A stretch of DNA of 64,000 nt from Zeus faber (taxonomy: Eukaryota > Chordata > Actinopteri > Zeiformes > Zeidae). The translations under genes were made by a program, and so were the position numbers. Location: the NCBI GenBank assembly GCA_960531495.1, contig OY482866.1, positions 1,240,001-1,304,000 of the forward strand, given 5' to 3'. Under the pieces are notes generated by a model. That model searched no databases, had not been told where the DNA came from, and saw only the letters and a program-made list of their open reading frames with translations. Positions 49,294-59,390 of the stretch are shown one piece after another (position 1 is the first letter of the stretch; each line of letters begins with the position of its first letter).

Positions 49294-49766
49294 GTAGTTA
49301 GGTGCAGTCAAAGGCCGCAAGTCAATTCATCTGCTGATAACAACTGACTCTACGGTGGCCAACGGGAAAACTCTACAACTAAAGAAAATACATGTAAATA
49401 GACAAAACGCAAGCAAATTTAGAAAATGTCATCATCAATTTGACAACACAGGCAACAACACAATGGAAAAGTTCACGAAGGAACAAACTTAAAATAAAAA
49501 CATCAAGAAATGTTTGTGTATCATATCTGATATATTCCCCAAATGAAGTGTCCGTGGTGAATTGCTTTTAAGTTTGTTTCTGTGCAAATGTTTCCATTGT
49601 TTTGCATCTCTTGCCTGTGTTGTCAAATTGATGATGATGTTTTCTGAATTTGCTTGTGTTTTGTCTATTTGCAGTGAGTTTTCCTGCCGACCACCGTAGG
49701 GTAGGTTTTTATCAGCAGATTAATTGAAAATGGATAGTTAGGTGCAGGCAAAGGCCAAAGGTCAGG
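49294..49766. mobile_element. Fold-back (MITE-like) element with long inverted repeats
   Basis: A left arm (about 49322-49497) and a right arm (about 49562-49727) are inverted repeats of roughly 160 bp. Shared words include ATCTGCTGATAA, TACGGTGG, AATAGACAAAAC, CATCATCAATTTGACAACAC and GAAACAAACTTAAAA-like sequence. They are separated by a loop of about 65 bp. Copies of TAGTTAGGTGCAG-CAAAGGCC lie outside both arms (about 49294 and 49736) as direct repeats. No coding capacity is present. The structure fits a non-autonomous DNA transposon or fold-back element; the superfamily is not assigned. A frame at 49665-49883 is a shadow. Confidence 0.8.
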
Positions 49767-50634
49767 GTTTACCACCATACTACTCTTCCCCCGCGTGAAT
49801 ACATTGCACTTTTTCTTTGTTACAAAGCATATCAGGAGACTTACTAAGCCCTGTGTGAGCCCTTGTTTGTTTTCTTGTGCCATCTGCTCCTTTTTATTTT
49901 ATAATAAATAATTGTAATTTTTTATCTACCTTTTGTACAGTGGGTGTAGGTTTATTCCCCGTTCGATTAAGTTTGGAAGAAAATATTATACTGTCAAAAC
50001 CATCAAATTCAATAACAATTGATTCTGTGCTCTCTTTTAAAGTATATGTGGTATTTGTCATACTTATCTGGAAATCAATTGATGAACCGGTATTTAAGTC
50101 GAAAATGATCTGCATTATATGCTCAAATTTACTACATTTACTTACAGCGTGCCTAGGTAGAAAAATAATCTTTACTTTCCAATTTTTGATATGTTTAAGT
50201 GGTGTTGGCCTGAGGCCTGATTTCTTAAATTGGTTGTATATCCTTTCAAATTAATAATTGTACTTTTGGAAGGTTTATATTTTTCAATCAGAATCTGACC
50301 TATTGATTAAAAAAAGTGTTCAGTGTCAAAGTTTGCATGTCAATAGACCATAACATGGTGGGTCCCCTGTGTAATCAAAAAGTCAGGTGGGGTTCCCATG
50401 AGGCTCAAAAATTCAGGTCTAAAATCTTTTTGAGGGTTATCATTTTTTAAAGTAGTTTTTGTATCATCAAAAAATGATCCGTGATTTATGTACTCAACAC
50501 TAAACGTTTTACGAGACACAAGGACGCGTTAGCATGGGGTATGCCACGTGAAAACCCCAGCATGCAATGGGGGGCGTACCTTCGTATTCCTGTCTATTAT
50601 TTGTCCGCATTTTGTTAATTGTTTATATTCTTGT
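49767..50634. other. AT-rich DNA, nothing recognised
   Basis: About 0.87 kb of AT-rich sequence. The frame at 49877-50254 has hydrophobic stretches but atypical codon content and no recognised domain, and a frame of similar length is open on the other strand. I do not call a gene here. Confidence 0.4.
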
Positions 50635-50722
50635 TATTTACATTTACATTTACATTTAGTCATTAAGCAGATGCTTTTATCCAAAGCGACTTACAAGGGA
50701 GAATAACATTCAAGCAACAGCT
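50635..50722 (-). mobile_element. Solo L2 3'-tail fragment
   Basis: Three ACATTT units are followed by TTTAGTCATTAAGCAGATGC, TTTTATCCAAAGCGACTTAC and AAGGGAGAATAACATTCA. This is almost identical to the 3' terminus of the L2 element at 33705-33790 and in the same orientation. Only about 90 bp is present, as expected for an extremely 5'-truncated insertion. Confidence 0.85.
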
Positions 50723-51202
50723 ATTTCTCTACATTCTGCTGGTACTTGTAGAGTTAATTGACTAACCGATATGATGGTCTATAGACCAATCAATAGAAAA
50801 AATAGTTTCACCTTTACAGCCAGCAGTAAGGTTTTTGGATGCTTTAAATTGCAGTACACTTGTTCTAGAAAATGATCAGTTTCTAAGTTATGGAGCCATT
50901 TCAAAATGTTATTGTCGAATTAGTGTCTTGTGCTGTTCTTATTTATCTATTGTGCCTCAACACTTTTAGAAGCCTCGTGGAAAGTCAGTAGTATTTATTT
51001 TGGGTTTTTGTCTGTTAAGAAACAGGTGATCACCAGAAAGTGCGCCTGTAGCCAATTTCCACCGTGACTGGACGAAGCCACAAGCTGGTCATTACAGCAG
51101 AGTCTCCAGATAAGAAGGTATTTTTGTTTGATTATTTATGAACAATACTTGAAGACAAAAGTTGTGATTTTCATGAAAAAAAAAGACTTTCTATGTTTCT
51201 AG
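50723..51202. other. Probable intronic or spacer DNA
   Basis: The sequence has no recognised feature except a possible exon scrap at about 51020-51115 (ATCACCAGAAAGTGC through GTCTCCAGATAAGAAG) followed by GTATTT, upstream of the SGNH-like exon. Its translation is not recognised with confidence. Confidence 0.35.
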
Positions 51203-51840
51203 TTTGGACTTCTTGTTGGTGACTCCCATCTACGGAGCATTGTGGATGGATTTGTGAAGATGCCAGGGGACCGAGGTACTGAATGCTTTTTTGTCTCCGA
51301 GACCTGACGCAGTTTGTGTTGTAGCCCCTAGCAGCGACTTGACGGCCAGCAGGACCATCGACGAGGCAGCAGTAGACTTTCGCAGCCTCCTGGTCAGTGT
51401 CTGCAGTCGCTGGCCAAAGTTACGCTTCATGTTTAGTACATTTTTGGTAGTATTGGTACTATTAATACTTTTGCTTTGTGAGCTCTGCAGAACATATTTT
51501 ACATTTTGAAAACAAATGTACTGTAATAAACACCTTTTTTTTTTTGTGTGTTTGTATAGGTGTTTGTCCTGGACTTCCTTCCGCGTCTGACTATTTGCTC
51601 CGTGAGGAATACCATCCTGTGGCGGCATGCATGGGAAGCATATTTTAATTTTAGTACAGTTAAATGTATAACGGAGTATATATTTTTAGACAAACCAATT
51701 CAATAAATATTTCTAATGAACAAAGTTGACATCTATGTATGCATATTTCTATTCGTCCTAATCGTTGTTTTAAGGCATCAAGTACTTTTCTGCAGCCAAC
51801 CACTTCCCATTGAACCACCCAGAGCTGTGAAGCAGAGATG
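51203..51840 (+). pseudogene. Decayed SGNH (GDSL-type) hydrolase-like exons
   Basis: Several exon-like segments with splice signals appear in order. At 51203-51272 the block-I motif GLLVGDSHLRSIVDGF (nucleophile Ser in GDSH) follows TTTCTAG. At about 51297-51420, in another frame, is [19 protein letters not shown]...[15 protein letters not shown]. At 51560-51640, VFVLDFLPRLT follows TTTGTATAG. At about 51776-51840, GIKYFSAANHFPLNHPEL is followed by TGA where Trp would be expected, then SRDG directly before a GTAAGT-type donor. The order matches a family of fish, often transposon-linked, SGNH/OSK-like proteins as I remember it. A frameshift and a nonsense codon mark it as broken. Confidence 0.5.
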
Positions 51841-52027
51841 GTGTAAGTACAATTGTACAATTTGTTGTCATGTCACGTGATGGCTATTTTATGAATAACT
51901 TTGCTATGTTGTGAAACCATGGCCCTGTGACATTGCTGTGAAATGCTGCTTATCGCCAACTGGAGACAACAGCGCCGCCAACAGCACGAAAGTCAAAGGT
52001 TTCTCCCGGCAGGTCACTTCCAACATT

Positions 52028-52120
52028 CTCTCCAAAAGTGGTTGTGAAGGGAGAGCTCATCGTGCCTCATCCTTCACCTTACCCTTTTGAGTGGAGACTG
52101 GTTGGAAGGGGCAGAAAGAT
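52028..52120 (+). pseudogene. Downstream exon remnant of the SGNH-like relic
   Basis: The frame reads PKVVVKGELIVPHPSPYPFEWRL-type sequence, a proline-rich linker ending in YPFEWRLVGRGRK. I recall this as following the SGNH domain in the same fish family. It lies on the same strand as the SGNH exons, about 190 bp after the last one. Support comes from order and composition only. Confidence 0.35.
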
Positions 52121-52248
52121 AATCGGTTGCACACTGTTATTGTTGGGGTAAGACCCTCTGGAAACTGTGATAGTCTCTGATATTCACTCAAAGTGTACCG
52201 ATTTTCATTAAACAATTTTAATATGTTTGTTATGAAACATATGGACAT

Positions 52249-52282
<34 letters not shown>

Positions 52283-53350
52283 CTAACACACTTTAATTAA
52301 CTGAACAACTTACCAGTGAGCGCTCCGGGCTACAGTTGATTCTGCTGTCGGCTCCCCTCAACCGTCCTCTATTGTTTTGTATCCAGGAGATTTTCTGCAG
52401 TTTGTTGGTTTTTTTATTCTCTTTTTAGTTAGTAGTTTAGTTTAGTTTAGTTTAGTAGTTAGTGCTTTTAGTTGGCCTTTTGTCAAGACATTGTCTTAAA
52501 TCGACATTTTGCTCTATGATTTCACAGGTGGACACAACACCAGTAGCGTCGCCGGAATGATCCATCCCGTTATCAACTTGTTCCATCGCATCTTTCTAGC
52601 GCTGTCCAGTGTGGAGAATTTTATATTGTTTTTATATCAACAATTGTATATCAATTTTATATCAAGAAAATTTTGCTTTGCTTACATGGGAAAGCCACGG
52701 TGGGACATTGGCAGAAAGCTACTGCCTCCAAGAGGACACTGGGAACGGAGCAGGTTTGCTTTGTTCGTTGTTTTTCTTCTTTTTTCAATGACATTTTTGA
52801 TAGTAGTACTTCATTTTAGTTTTATTTTGTCCATGCATTCCATTCTCTTGCTTTTTTTTAGGGGAAGGCAGCACCAACCGTTGTGGAGGTGTCTTCAAAG
52901 CCACACCTGCCAGTGATGTGCCAGTTCTTGTGAAGGAATAGCAGCGCTCTCAAACATTTGTCAAAGGTCAGAGTGATGCTGCTCCTTATTATCCTGATAT
53001 GGAGAGTGCTACAGTGTTTTCTGATGTTGCAGCAGAGCTTGACGCTAGCAGTTCTGTCATGGGAACAATTGATGTCACTTCTATCAGCGGAACAGGTGAT
53101 AGCTGAGAACATTTTTTAACAAAGAAAAACGTAGAACACTTTCAGTGCCGGGAAAGCATACGTTGAGTGTTTACACAAATGGTCCTTTTACGATCTAGAA
53201 AAACTGAGATAACGACTAAAACTTTCGTGACAGTGATATACAGGAATGTAAGATCTCCTGTGAAAGAGTCGGGCGTCACCAAACAAACATATGCCTCAGC
53301 ATTCAGACATCACTTGGTGGTAGAATTATATCATTCATTAACATTGATCA
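52121..53350 (+). other. Further exon-like scraps and a CA microsatellite
   Basis: A (CA)n run lies at about 52250-52280. Later segments look protein-like but broken: at about 52685-52760 (KPRWDIGRKLLPPRGHWERS), 52863-53105 (ending ...GTIDVTSISGTGDS and a stop) and 53130-53330 (LSVYTNGPF, then ECKISCERVGRHQTN and LSIQTSLGGRI in one frame with interruptions). They may be 3' exons of the same decayed gene. No function is assigned. Confidence 0.3.
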
Positions 53351-53779
53351 TCATTTTTCTCTCACACTCCCTTCTGTTGTTCCCAGTGGAATGATACAAA
53401 AGGAAAATGCAATAATGCTTAAGTATAATATAATTGAGGCAAAGGGATCAGAAAATGATGTATAAATTGAGTACAATACATTTATACAGAGATATTGTTT
53501 TATCTGTGTCCTTTTGATGGAGGGGCCAAGGAAAATGATGACCATATAACAAGGTGGGAAGTGGCCAGGTGTAATCAAATGTGGAGCAGAAGTCCAGCGG
53601 TGGAGCCGTCTGTGGGGCGCCAATGTTGGTGTAGAAAGCCCCTTCGATAACTGCTTCCAAAACACACATTTCTTCGGCTGTGGTAAGGGGAATGGCAGTA
53701 ACCCAAGTAGCCTATGTAGGTATGGTTGAAGTGGTTCCATCGCAGTTGCAGGGTGAGCAGCGTTCAGCGTACACTCACG

Positions 53780-54030
53780 TTGTCTCCTCAACGAGTACCT
53801 AGAGGGGAGTAGGAACTTTCTTGCGATGAGATACGTGTATCCATATTGGTCGTTCTACCACCTTAACTGCTGCTGCAGTGGTGCGGGTCCCTAACCCTGC
53901 TGGAAAGGTCCTAGGAATCTGGCAGAGTTCCAGCTTTTCCTCTGTAAGTCGCGATCACCACCCATTCACCTGGTCAGCGGCCGTGTAGAGGTCCTTCAAG
54001 TGGGACGGGTAGGGCTGCTTTGACCTGGGC
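53780..54030 (-). pseudogene. Retroviral integrase C-terminal scrap, second ERV
   Basis: On the - strand a frame contains AAAVKVVERPIWIHVSHRKK. This is the pattern that closes the C-terminal beta-barrel of gammaretrovirus-type integrases (…AVKV…WIHVSH…K). A preceding GPFQ-like piece lies in a different frame, with stops between them. The large ERV to the right has its own integrase C-terminus at 56.1-56.5 kb, so this is from another copy or family. Its ends are not defined, and 53.35-53.78 kb shows nothing firmly recognisable. Confidence 0.5.
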
Positions 54031-54129
54031 ACATAGACTTAAACACTTGGGTGAGAGACACATTTTGACAACATTGTTTGGTATAGGTCCAAGATTGTTA
54101 AATGGGCGTTAAATAGTTGAATAGCAGAC

Positions 54130-55364
54130 TACAGGCTCAGTACAAAAATGAATGTATGCACACTCGTGTAACAACAGAATAATATTATCACAATGTCTAA
54201 TATGTAGGAGATAATAGGCGGCCATTTTGACACGCCCATCCATGACACCACTAGAATATCAAATGACACACTGGGACTGACGAGTGTGCAAAGATTTGTG
54301 AATTTCCAAGTATCTTTTGGAACGTGAAATTGTACGTGTTGCCACGCCCACACCGTGTGCCAAAATATATATGTATTTTAATAAGTTTTAGCTGTGAAGG
54401 TGTCTTGTAGACACTCGTCAAGTTTGAAGTCGATCCGATAAATCGCCAAGGAGGAGTTTCGCGAAAGTACAAAGCATAAATATGACTAAAAAGTCAGGAA
54501 AATTCAAAATGGCCGACTTCCTGTTGGGTTTCCGTCATGGCGGAAATATATATTTTTTCCAAGTCTAGAGAGGTTACAAATGTGTACCGAATTTTGGGAG
54601 TTTACGTGGAAAAAGGTGAATAGGTCAGAAAATTATTATTTTATTTTCTAGGGTGGCGTGGCAACACGTAAAATTTCATGTTCCAAAGATACTAATTCAC
54701 GAAACTTTGCGCACTTGTTAGTCCCAGTGTGGCAATTGATATTGTATGAGTTGCCTGCATGGGCGTGGCAAAATGGCCCGACACACCCTGTTGAAAATTT
54801 CAAAACATCAAACCTATTCACTTTTTACCATGAAATTAACAAAATTCGGGACACTTTTGTAACTTCTTGGATTAAATGTGTAATTTTAGTCACTTTCCGT
54901 TCATTTTCTCACTTTGTACTTTCGTAAACTCCTCCGAGGCCATTTATCTGGCTTCAAACTTGGCGAGTGTCTACAAGACACCTTCACGATTAAAAGATAT
55001 TAAAAAAAATAATAATTGTCACACGATGTGGCCGTGGCAAAGCGTTGGATTTCGTGTTCCAAAAAAAGCTGTGTTTTTGTAATATTTTATCCACTTTTTA
55101 TGCTTTGTACTTTCGTGAACTTCTCCTGGGGGATTTTTTGGATTGAGACTCATTGGGGATTAAAAGTTATTAAAACATTTTTTTTTCGTCACGATGCGGG
55201 TGTGGCAACGCGTTGAATTTTATGTTAAAAAAAACAGTTTACGTGACTTTTGGGGCCTTGAGAAACTACAAAATTATTGCAAAACTTTGCACACTCTTCA
55301 GTCCCAGTGTGGCATTTAATATTCTATGGGTCCTATACATGGGCGTGTCAAAATGATCAACTAG
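54130..55364. repeat. Inverted and tandem copies of a non-coding fish repeat
   Basis: A unit of about 350 bp occurs inverted at about 54140-54490 and forward, complete or partial, at about 54650-54790, 54905-55075, 55085-55225 and 55190-55360. Diagnostic words are CTTTGTACTTTCG, GTGTCTACAAGACACCTTCA, GGCGTGGCAACACG, TTTCATGTTCCAAA, CAGTCCCAGTGTG and ATGGGCGTG-CAAAATG. The first word at about 54913 has its reverse complement, CGAAAGTACAAAG, at about 54461. No protein is encoded. It resembles dispersed fish repeats I cannot name. Confidence 0.75.
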
Positions 55365-55649
55365 ATGCAGTTATCGTGGATGAGGATGTCGGGGTCCTGG
55401 TGCTGGGGAAAGGAGGCCCATACCTATAGCAACATAGGTGTCGCCACATTCCTTCTGTCTCAATGCCATGTACGCTTGTATTTCTGGTTTTCCCAACGCA
55501 GTCATGATGCATTTTTCACTAGAGTACAAATGCATGGTATACAACAACATCCACATACAATTAACAGAGCAGCAATGATAGCAACGTTGATTATGCATGA
55601 TAAAATGAGGCCTTTTCATTTGGAAAACATAGAGTCCAACCAACCAGTG

Positions 55650-56064
55650 ATGTGATCATCCATTCCTGCATTTTCTTTTAGTTCTACGCTCCGTGAGTGG
55701 AGTAGCAATTCCTCCTACTGGTTCCTGTGTTTATAAGCACATTACTCCATGCCCCACAATCAATATGGGTACCTTAAACCTCGTCCAGCCACCAGTCACT
55801 TGTTAGTCTAGGGTTGGTGGACCACGCATATTTCTCATTCCACTGGTACTGCTCCTACCCGGTGGAATCACACTTTATTATGGAACAGAAATCAACATTG
55901 AATGCCAGGATTTGTCCTTCATAGGCATAAATGACAAGAACTGTTTCTTTCATTCGGCCCCACTCTTTGACCTTTGTCATATACTGGTCATACGATAATT
56001 GGGGTCCCACTTGGTAAGAATATGTATACTGTGTAGGGTCCAGGACTTCTCCTAGGGTAAACAA
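55650..56064 (-). pseudogene. ERV env (surface subunit) remnant
   Basis: A 69-codon frame (55855-56064) contains GQILAFNVDFCSIIKC, a pattern I associate with the N-terminal part of fish retroviral surface glycoproteins. After a stop, a short same-strand stretch with SDWWLDEV and Cys-containing fragments continues to about 55650. There is no transmembrane subunit, fusion peptide or C-terminal anchor. It is an env scrap only, and the assignment is tentative. Confidence 0.4.
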
Positions 56065-56110
56065 AAAAAATATTATTTTTTTTTTACATGGTTAATTACA
56101 GAATGCTTAC
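56051..56110 (-). promoter_or_regulatory. Possible env splice acceptor
   Basis: On the - strand a long T-rich tract ends in TTTACCCTAG at about 56052, immediately before the env-like frame. This is a good splice acceptor at the position where retroviruses splice env mRNA. A GTAAGC donor-like sequence lies 59 nt upstream (56110), but that spacing is short for a vertebrate intron, so the real donor is more likely in the leader. Confidence 0.35.
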
Positions 56111-56472
56111 GTCTTTCAGCTGGATCCTTGTTTCTGTGAGAGTTCTTGCGGGTGGGGTGACAGGGGCGCAGTGGGAGAGGTGGTGACAGGGAGCACCAGT
56201 TTTATTTTTGAGCTTTACTGCATGTGAGGTGGCCAACACTACCTCCCAAGGTCCAGTCCACCTTGGCTCAGGCCACTTCTGCTTGTGGACCTTGATGTGG
56301 ACCCAGTCTCCGGGGCTGACCACCAGGGTGTGGGGCAGTCTGGGGCAGTGTTCTTGACCTGTGAATACAAAACTCGAGATACTGCGGTTAGTGCTTTGAC
56401 ATATTCAGGTAAACCTTCCTGGAAATCATCAAAAGCGGGTGATTTAGCTGGTAGGTTGTGAGGACCTGGCAT
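56096..56472 (-). pseudogene. ERV integrase C-terminal domain
   Basis: The tail of integrase is split over two frames. LPEYVKALTAVSRVLYSQVK lies in one (56239-56472). GDWVHIKVHKQKW-PEPRWTGPWEVVLATSHAVKLK lies in the other (56096-56323), the SH3-like DNA-binding barrel typical of gammaretrovirus-type integrases. A TAG at 56516-56518 and a frame change separate it from the catalytic core. Confidence 0.75.
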
Positions 56473-56515
56473 GGGGCGGCCTGTTAATATCTCGTGTGGG
56501 CTAAGATGTGTTTGA

Positions 56516-58165
56516 CTATGGGGAGAGGTCTCGCATGGACATTAATGCTAGGGGTAGGGCATCTACCCACGTTAGTTTAGTCGTTTTTGTGATGTTCTGT
56601 AGAGACATACTGAGTTGCTGTTTTGTCTCTATCAGCACCTTGGCCATTTTTTCTTTCAACGTCTGGTTTGCACTTTCAACTAGGCCTTTTGACTGGGGGT
56701 GATAGACTGAACCAGATCTATGGGAGATACCTAATGCCTGTTCTACCTGGCTGAGTTTTTTATCGCTGGTAAAATGAGATCCATTGTCCGAGCAGATAAC
56801 TGTGGGGTAACCCCACCGAGGAATGCGTTTTTTCCATAACCATTTAATCACAGATACTGCATCCTCTCTTTTGCAAGGGACTGCTTCTACCCATTTGGAG
56901 AATCGATCTACCATCACGAGTAGGTATCTGTACCCTTGTACTCTGTTGTCCCTGCCCATGCCGGTGTAATCTATGCATATTTCTCTGAAGGGGTAGGGGG
57001 GCACTGAGAATGTTCCCAAAGGTCTTTGGTAGACTGTCTTCTTATTTAGCTCGTGACAGACGACGCATTCTGCAATATGGTTGGCCACCATTTCCTCCAG
57101 GTAGGGATGCCACCAGTCCTGTTTGAGCCTGTTGGTGGTTCTTTTGGGTCCTTCATGAGTCTGTCCATGTGCATCCTTGATGAGGTAGACCAGGAGTGCG
57201 GCTGGTGCTACTGGGCGCCCATCGTGGCTTCTCCATAGGCCGCTGGTGCATGTGGCTCCTTTCTTCTGCCACTGCGAGTGTTCGTTCCATTTCGCTTCTT
57301 TCTGCACTTCTTTCAGATGTTCCTCTGACAAATTGAGGGCGTTGTCTTCAGTAAATACAATCATCATTGCTGCGCTTTCTTTTAGGTTCCCTCCTGCTTC
57401 TTTTGCTGCTGTGTCGGCTGCGTTTGAATTTCCTTTGGAGTGTCCTTTGCATTTGATGATCTGGATTTTTCGGGGGAGATGTATAGCTTCCAGGAGGGCG
57501 AGTATGAGGTCTTTGTGTTTTACCGGGGCTCCTGCTGACGTTTGGAGTCCTCTTTTCATCCATATGGCTACATCCACGTGAGCTGCAGCGTGTGCGTATG
57601 CTGAGTCGGTGAATATGTTTGCATTTTTGTTTTTTGAGATTTTTAATGCTTTCACCGAGGCGTCGAGTTCTGCTTTTTGTGCTGATGCTGGTTGTTCTAT
57701 CATCCCACTTCTTAGGGTGACGTGGTGTCCATTAATTTGTTGAATGGCTGCGTATGATGCTCTATTTCCCTCTTCTTCTTTGAAACAACAACCATCTATA
57801 AACAGGACAATTTCTGCATCGGGGTCAGATGTTCCATCCAAGTCTGTGCGGCCCTTTGCTTCCAGTTTCATGAGCTGTACGCAGTCATGGGTGCCATCTG
57901 CATACTGTAGTCCGCCGGCCAAGTTGATTCCATCGGCTGTGTACAAGACATTGTCTCTTTCCAGGGTGACATGCAAGCGCATCTTGTGTTTTGGTGTGGT
58001 AAAGGTGAAATCCGTTTGATCGAGGTAGGATTTGACTCCATGAGTGGTATGCACGATGGTGGGGTGGTAGAAAGTAATGTGGTCCGTTCTCGTAGGGCGT
58101 GTGCGATGGCAGCCGTGTGTCGTCCACATCCGGAGAGTCCATGTTCCACTGTGTCGAGTTTGCAA
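56516..58165 (-). pseudogene. ERV RNase H and integrase catalytic region
   Basis: The 549-codon frame begins in the RT connection. It contains RNase H with acidic residues at about D124 (FIDGCC), E166, D187 (FTDSAYA) and D251, plus H242. Integrase follows: the zinc-binding HHCC set (H333, H337, C367, C370), then the catalytic acids D399 (CIDYTGMG), D460 (CSDNGSHF) and E497 (GLVESANQ). All key acids are present, so this part is well preserved, in contrast to its flanks. Its roles would be degradation of the RNA strand and insertion of viral DNA. Confidence 0.85.
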
Positions 58166-58787
58166 CTGTGGTGAGCCAGGATCGCGCGCTCACCGTGTCG
58201 AGGCTGCCAGAGCACAGCTTGACAATTCCGTGCTTTTCAGTAACGTCCAAATGGAACGAGGAAGAGATGTCTGGGGTGCATAGGTGTTCGGCCTTCCCCA
58301 TGAGTTGTTTCAATCTTATGAACGCTTCCTCCGCACTTGTGGTCCAGTTGAGTGGTGCCTTGACGTTCCGATGGCCAGCTTCCGCAATGGGTTCGCGTGG
58401 GGGAACAGTGTGGTCCACATAATCAGCTATGTGGTGTCTGCTATAGCCAGTGAGTCCCAGGAATGCTAGCATTTGCTGCACGGTGGTGGGTTTAGGGTAC
58501 TGGAGCATTGCCTGTTGTCTTTCCGGGTTGATGTATCTCTTATCTCCCGTGATCCTTTTTCTCAGGAATACCACTTCTGTGCGGCAGACCTGTGCTTTTT
58601 CCTTCCTGATTTTGTAGCCACATTTTGCGATGCGCCGTAGCAGGGATTTGGTGGCCGTGAGGCAATTTTCTACTGTGGTGATGTCCATGAGGATGTCGTC
58701 GACATACTGGATGAGTAGGAGTTCCTTGAGATCTGCCTTCAGGCAGGCGTTGAATATGGTTGGCGTGCATGTGAATCCTCGTAGCAT
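57885..58787 (-). pseudogene. ERV reverse transcriptase, C-terminal part
   Basis: The frame carries the catalytic YVDDILM box after LLIQ (near residue 30) and the thumb/connection motifs (FLRKRITGD-type, MLAFLGLTGYSRHHI, EAFIRLKQLM). The normally conserved LPQGF motif is degenerate (MLRGFTCTPTIF). It is in the same frame as the upstream RT part, separated by TAG at 58800-58802, and it loses frame relative to the RNase H/integrase region within the overlap 57885-58165. Confidence 0.8.
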
Positions 58788-58799
58788 TCTTGTGTAGGT

Positions 58800-59390
58800 C
58801 TAAGAGCCTTTTTTAAATGTGAATGCAAACATATCTTGACTTTCTTTGGCCAAGGGGAGGCCAAAAAATGCGTTGGCCAGGTCGATGACGGTGAAAAATT
58901 GATGACTCGGGGAGCCTGCATGCAGGGCGACATGGGGGTTGGGCACTTTTTCAGTAATGGGTTGGACCACCTGGTTGATACGTCGCAGATCGTGGACCAG
59001 GCGCCATGAGTGTCCTCCAGCCTTGGGTACTGGTAGAATTTGTGTGTTCCACGGTGAATCCGCTGGTCGTAGAACTCCTGCTTGTAAGAGGCCTTCAATG
59101 GTGGAGGCTATTCGAGCAGCTGCCTCGGGCTTGACCTTGTACTGACCTTGCCAAATGGGCACAGCGTGGGCTTTCACTTTGATGTGTATATTGTGGTGTG
59201 GTGTGCAGCCAACGTGATAGGGGCCGGTGGTCCAGAGGGTTGGCGGTAGTTGGGCGAACATTTCTGCTGCCAGGGGGTGTTCTTCGATGCTTCCTTGATA
59301 AGTTCTTTCCAGGACATTTCTTTCATATATGCCTTGTTCGTAGCTGTTGTGTCCTATTCTCCAAACCGATTTGTCTGGCGTGTGTTGCAA
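58800..59390 (-). pseudogene. ERV reverse transcriptase, N-terminal part
   Basis: It encodes RT fingers and palm: VKAHAVPIWQGQYKVKPEA, ILPVPKAGGHSWRLVHDLR, INQVVQPITEKVPNP and FTVIDLANAFFGLPL (first catalytic Asp in VIDLANAFF). It ends at a TAG after FKKGS. It overlaps the end of the protease frame by about 37 bp in a different frame, another break, since gamma-type pol is normally one continuous frame. Confidence 0.8.

Noticed and set aside
49877-50254. 125-aa + frame in AT-rich DNA
   Set aside because: An overlapping '-' frame is also open, and there is no recognisable domain or splice or start context.
55371-55643. 90-aa '-' frame as an env continuation
   Set aside because: Its position is right but I recognise no env motif, and other frames on both strands are open over the same stretch.
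57246-57581. + strand frames opposite ERV pol
   Set aside because: Antisense shadows of the well-supported RNase H/integrase frame.
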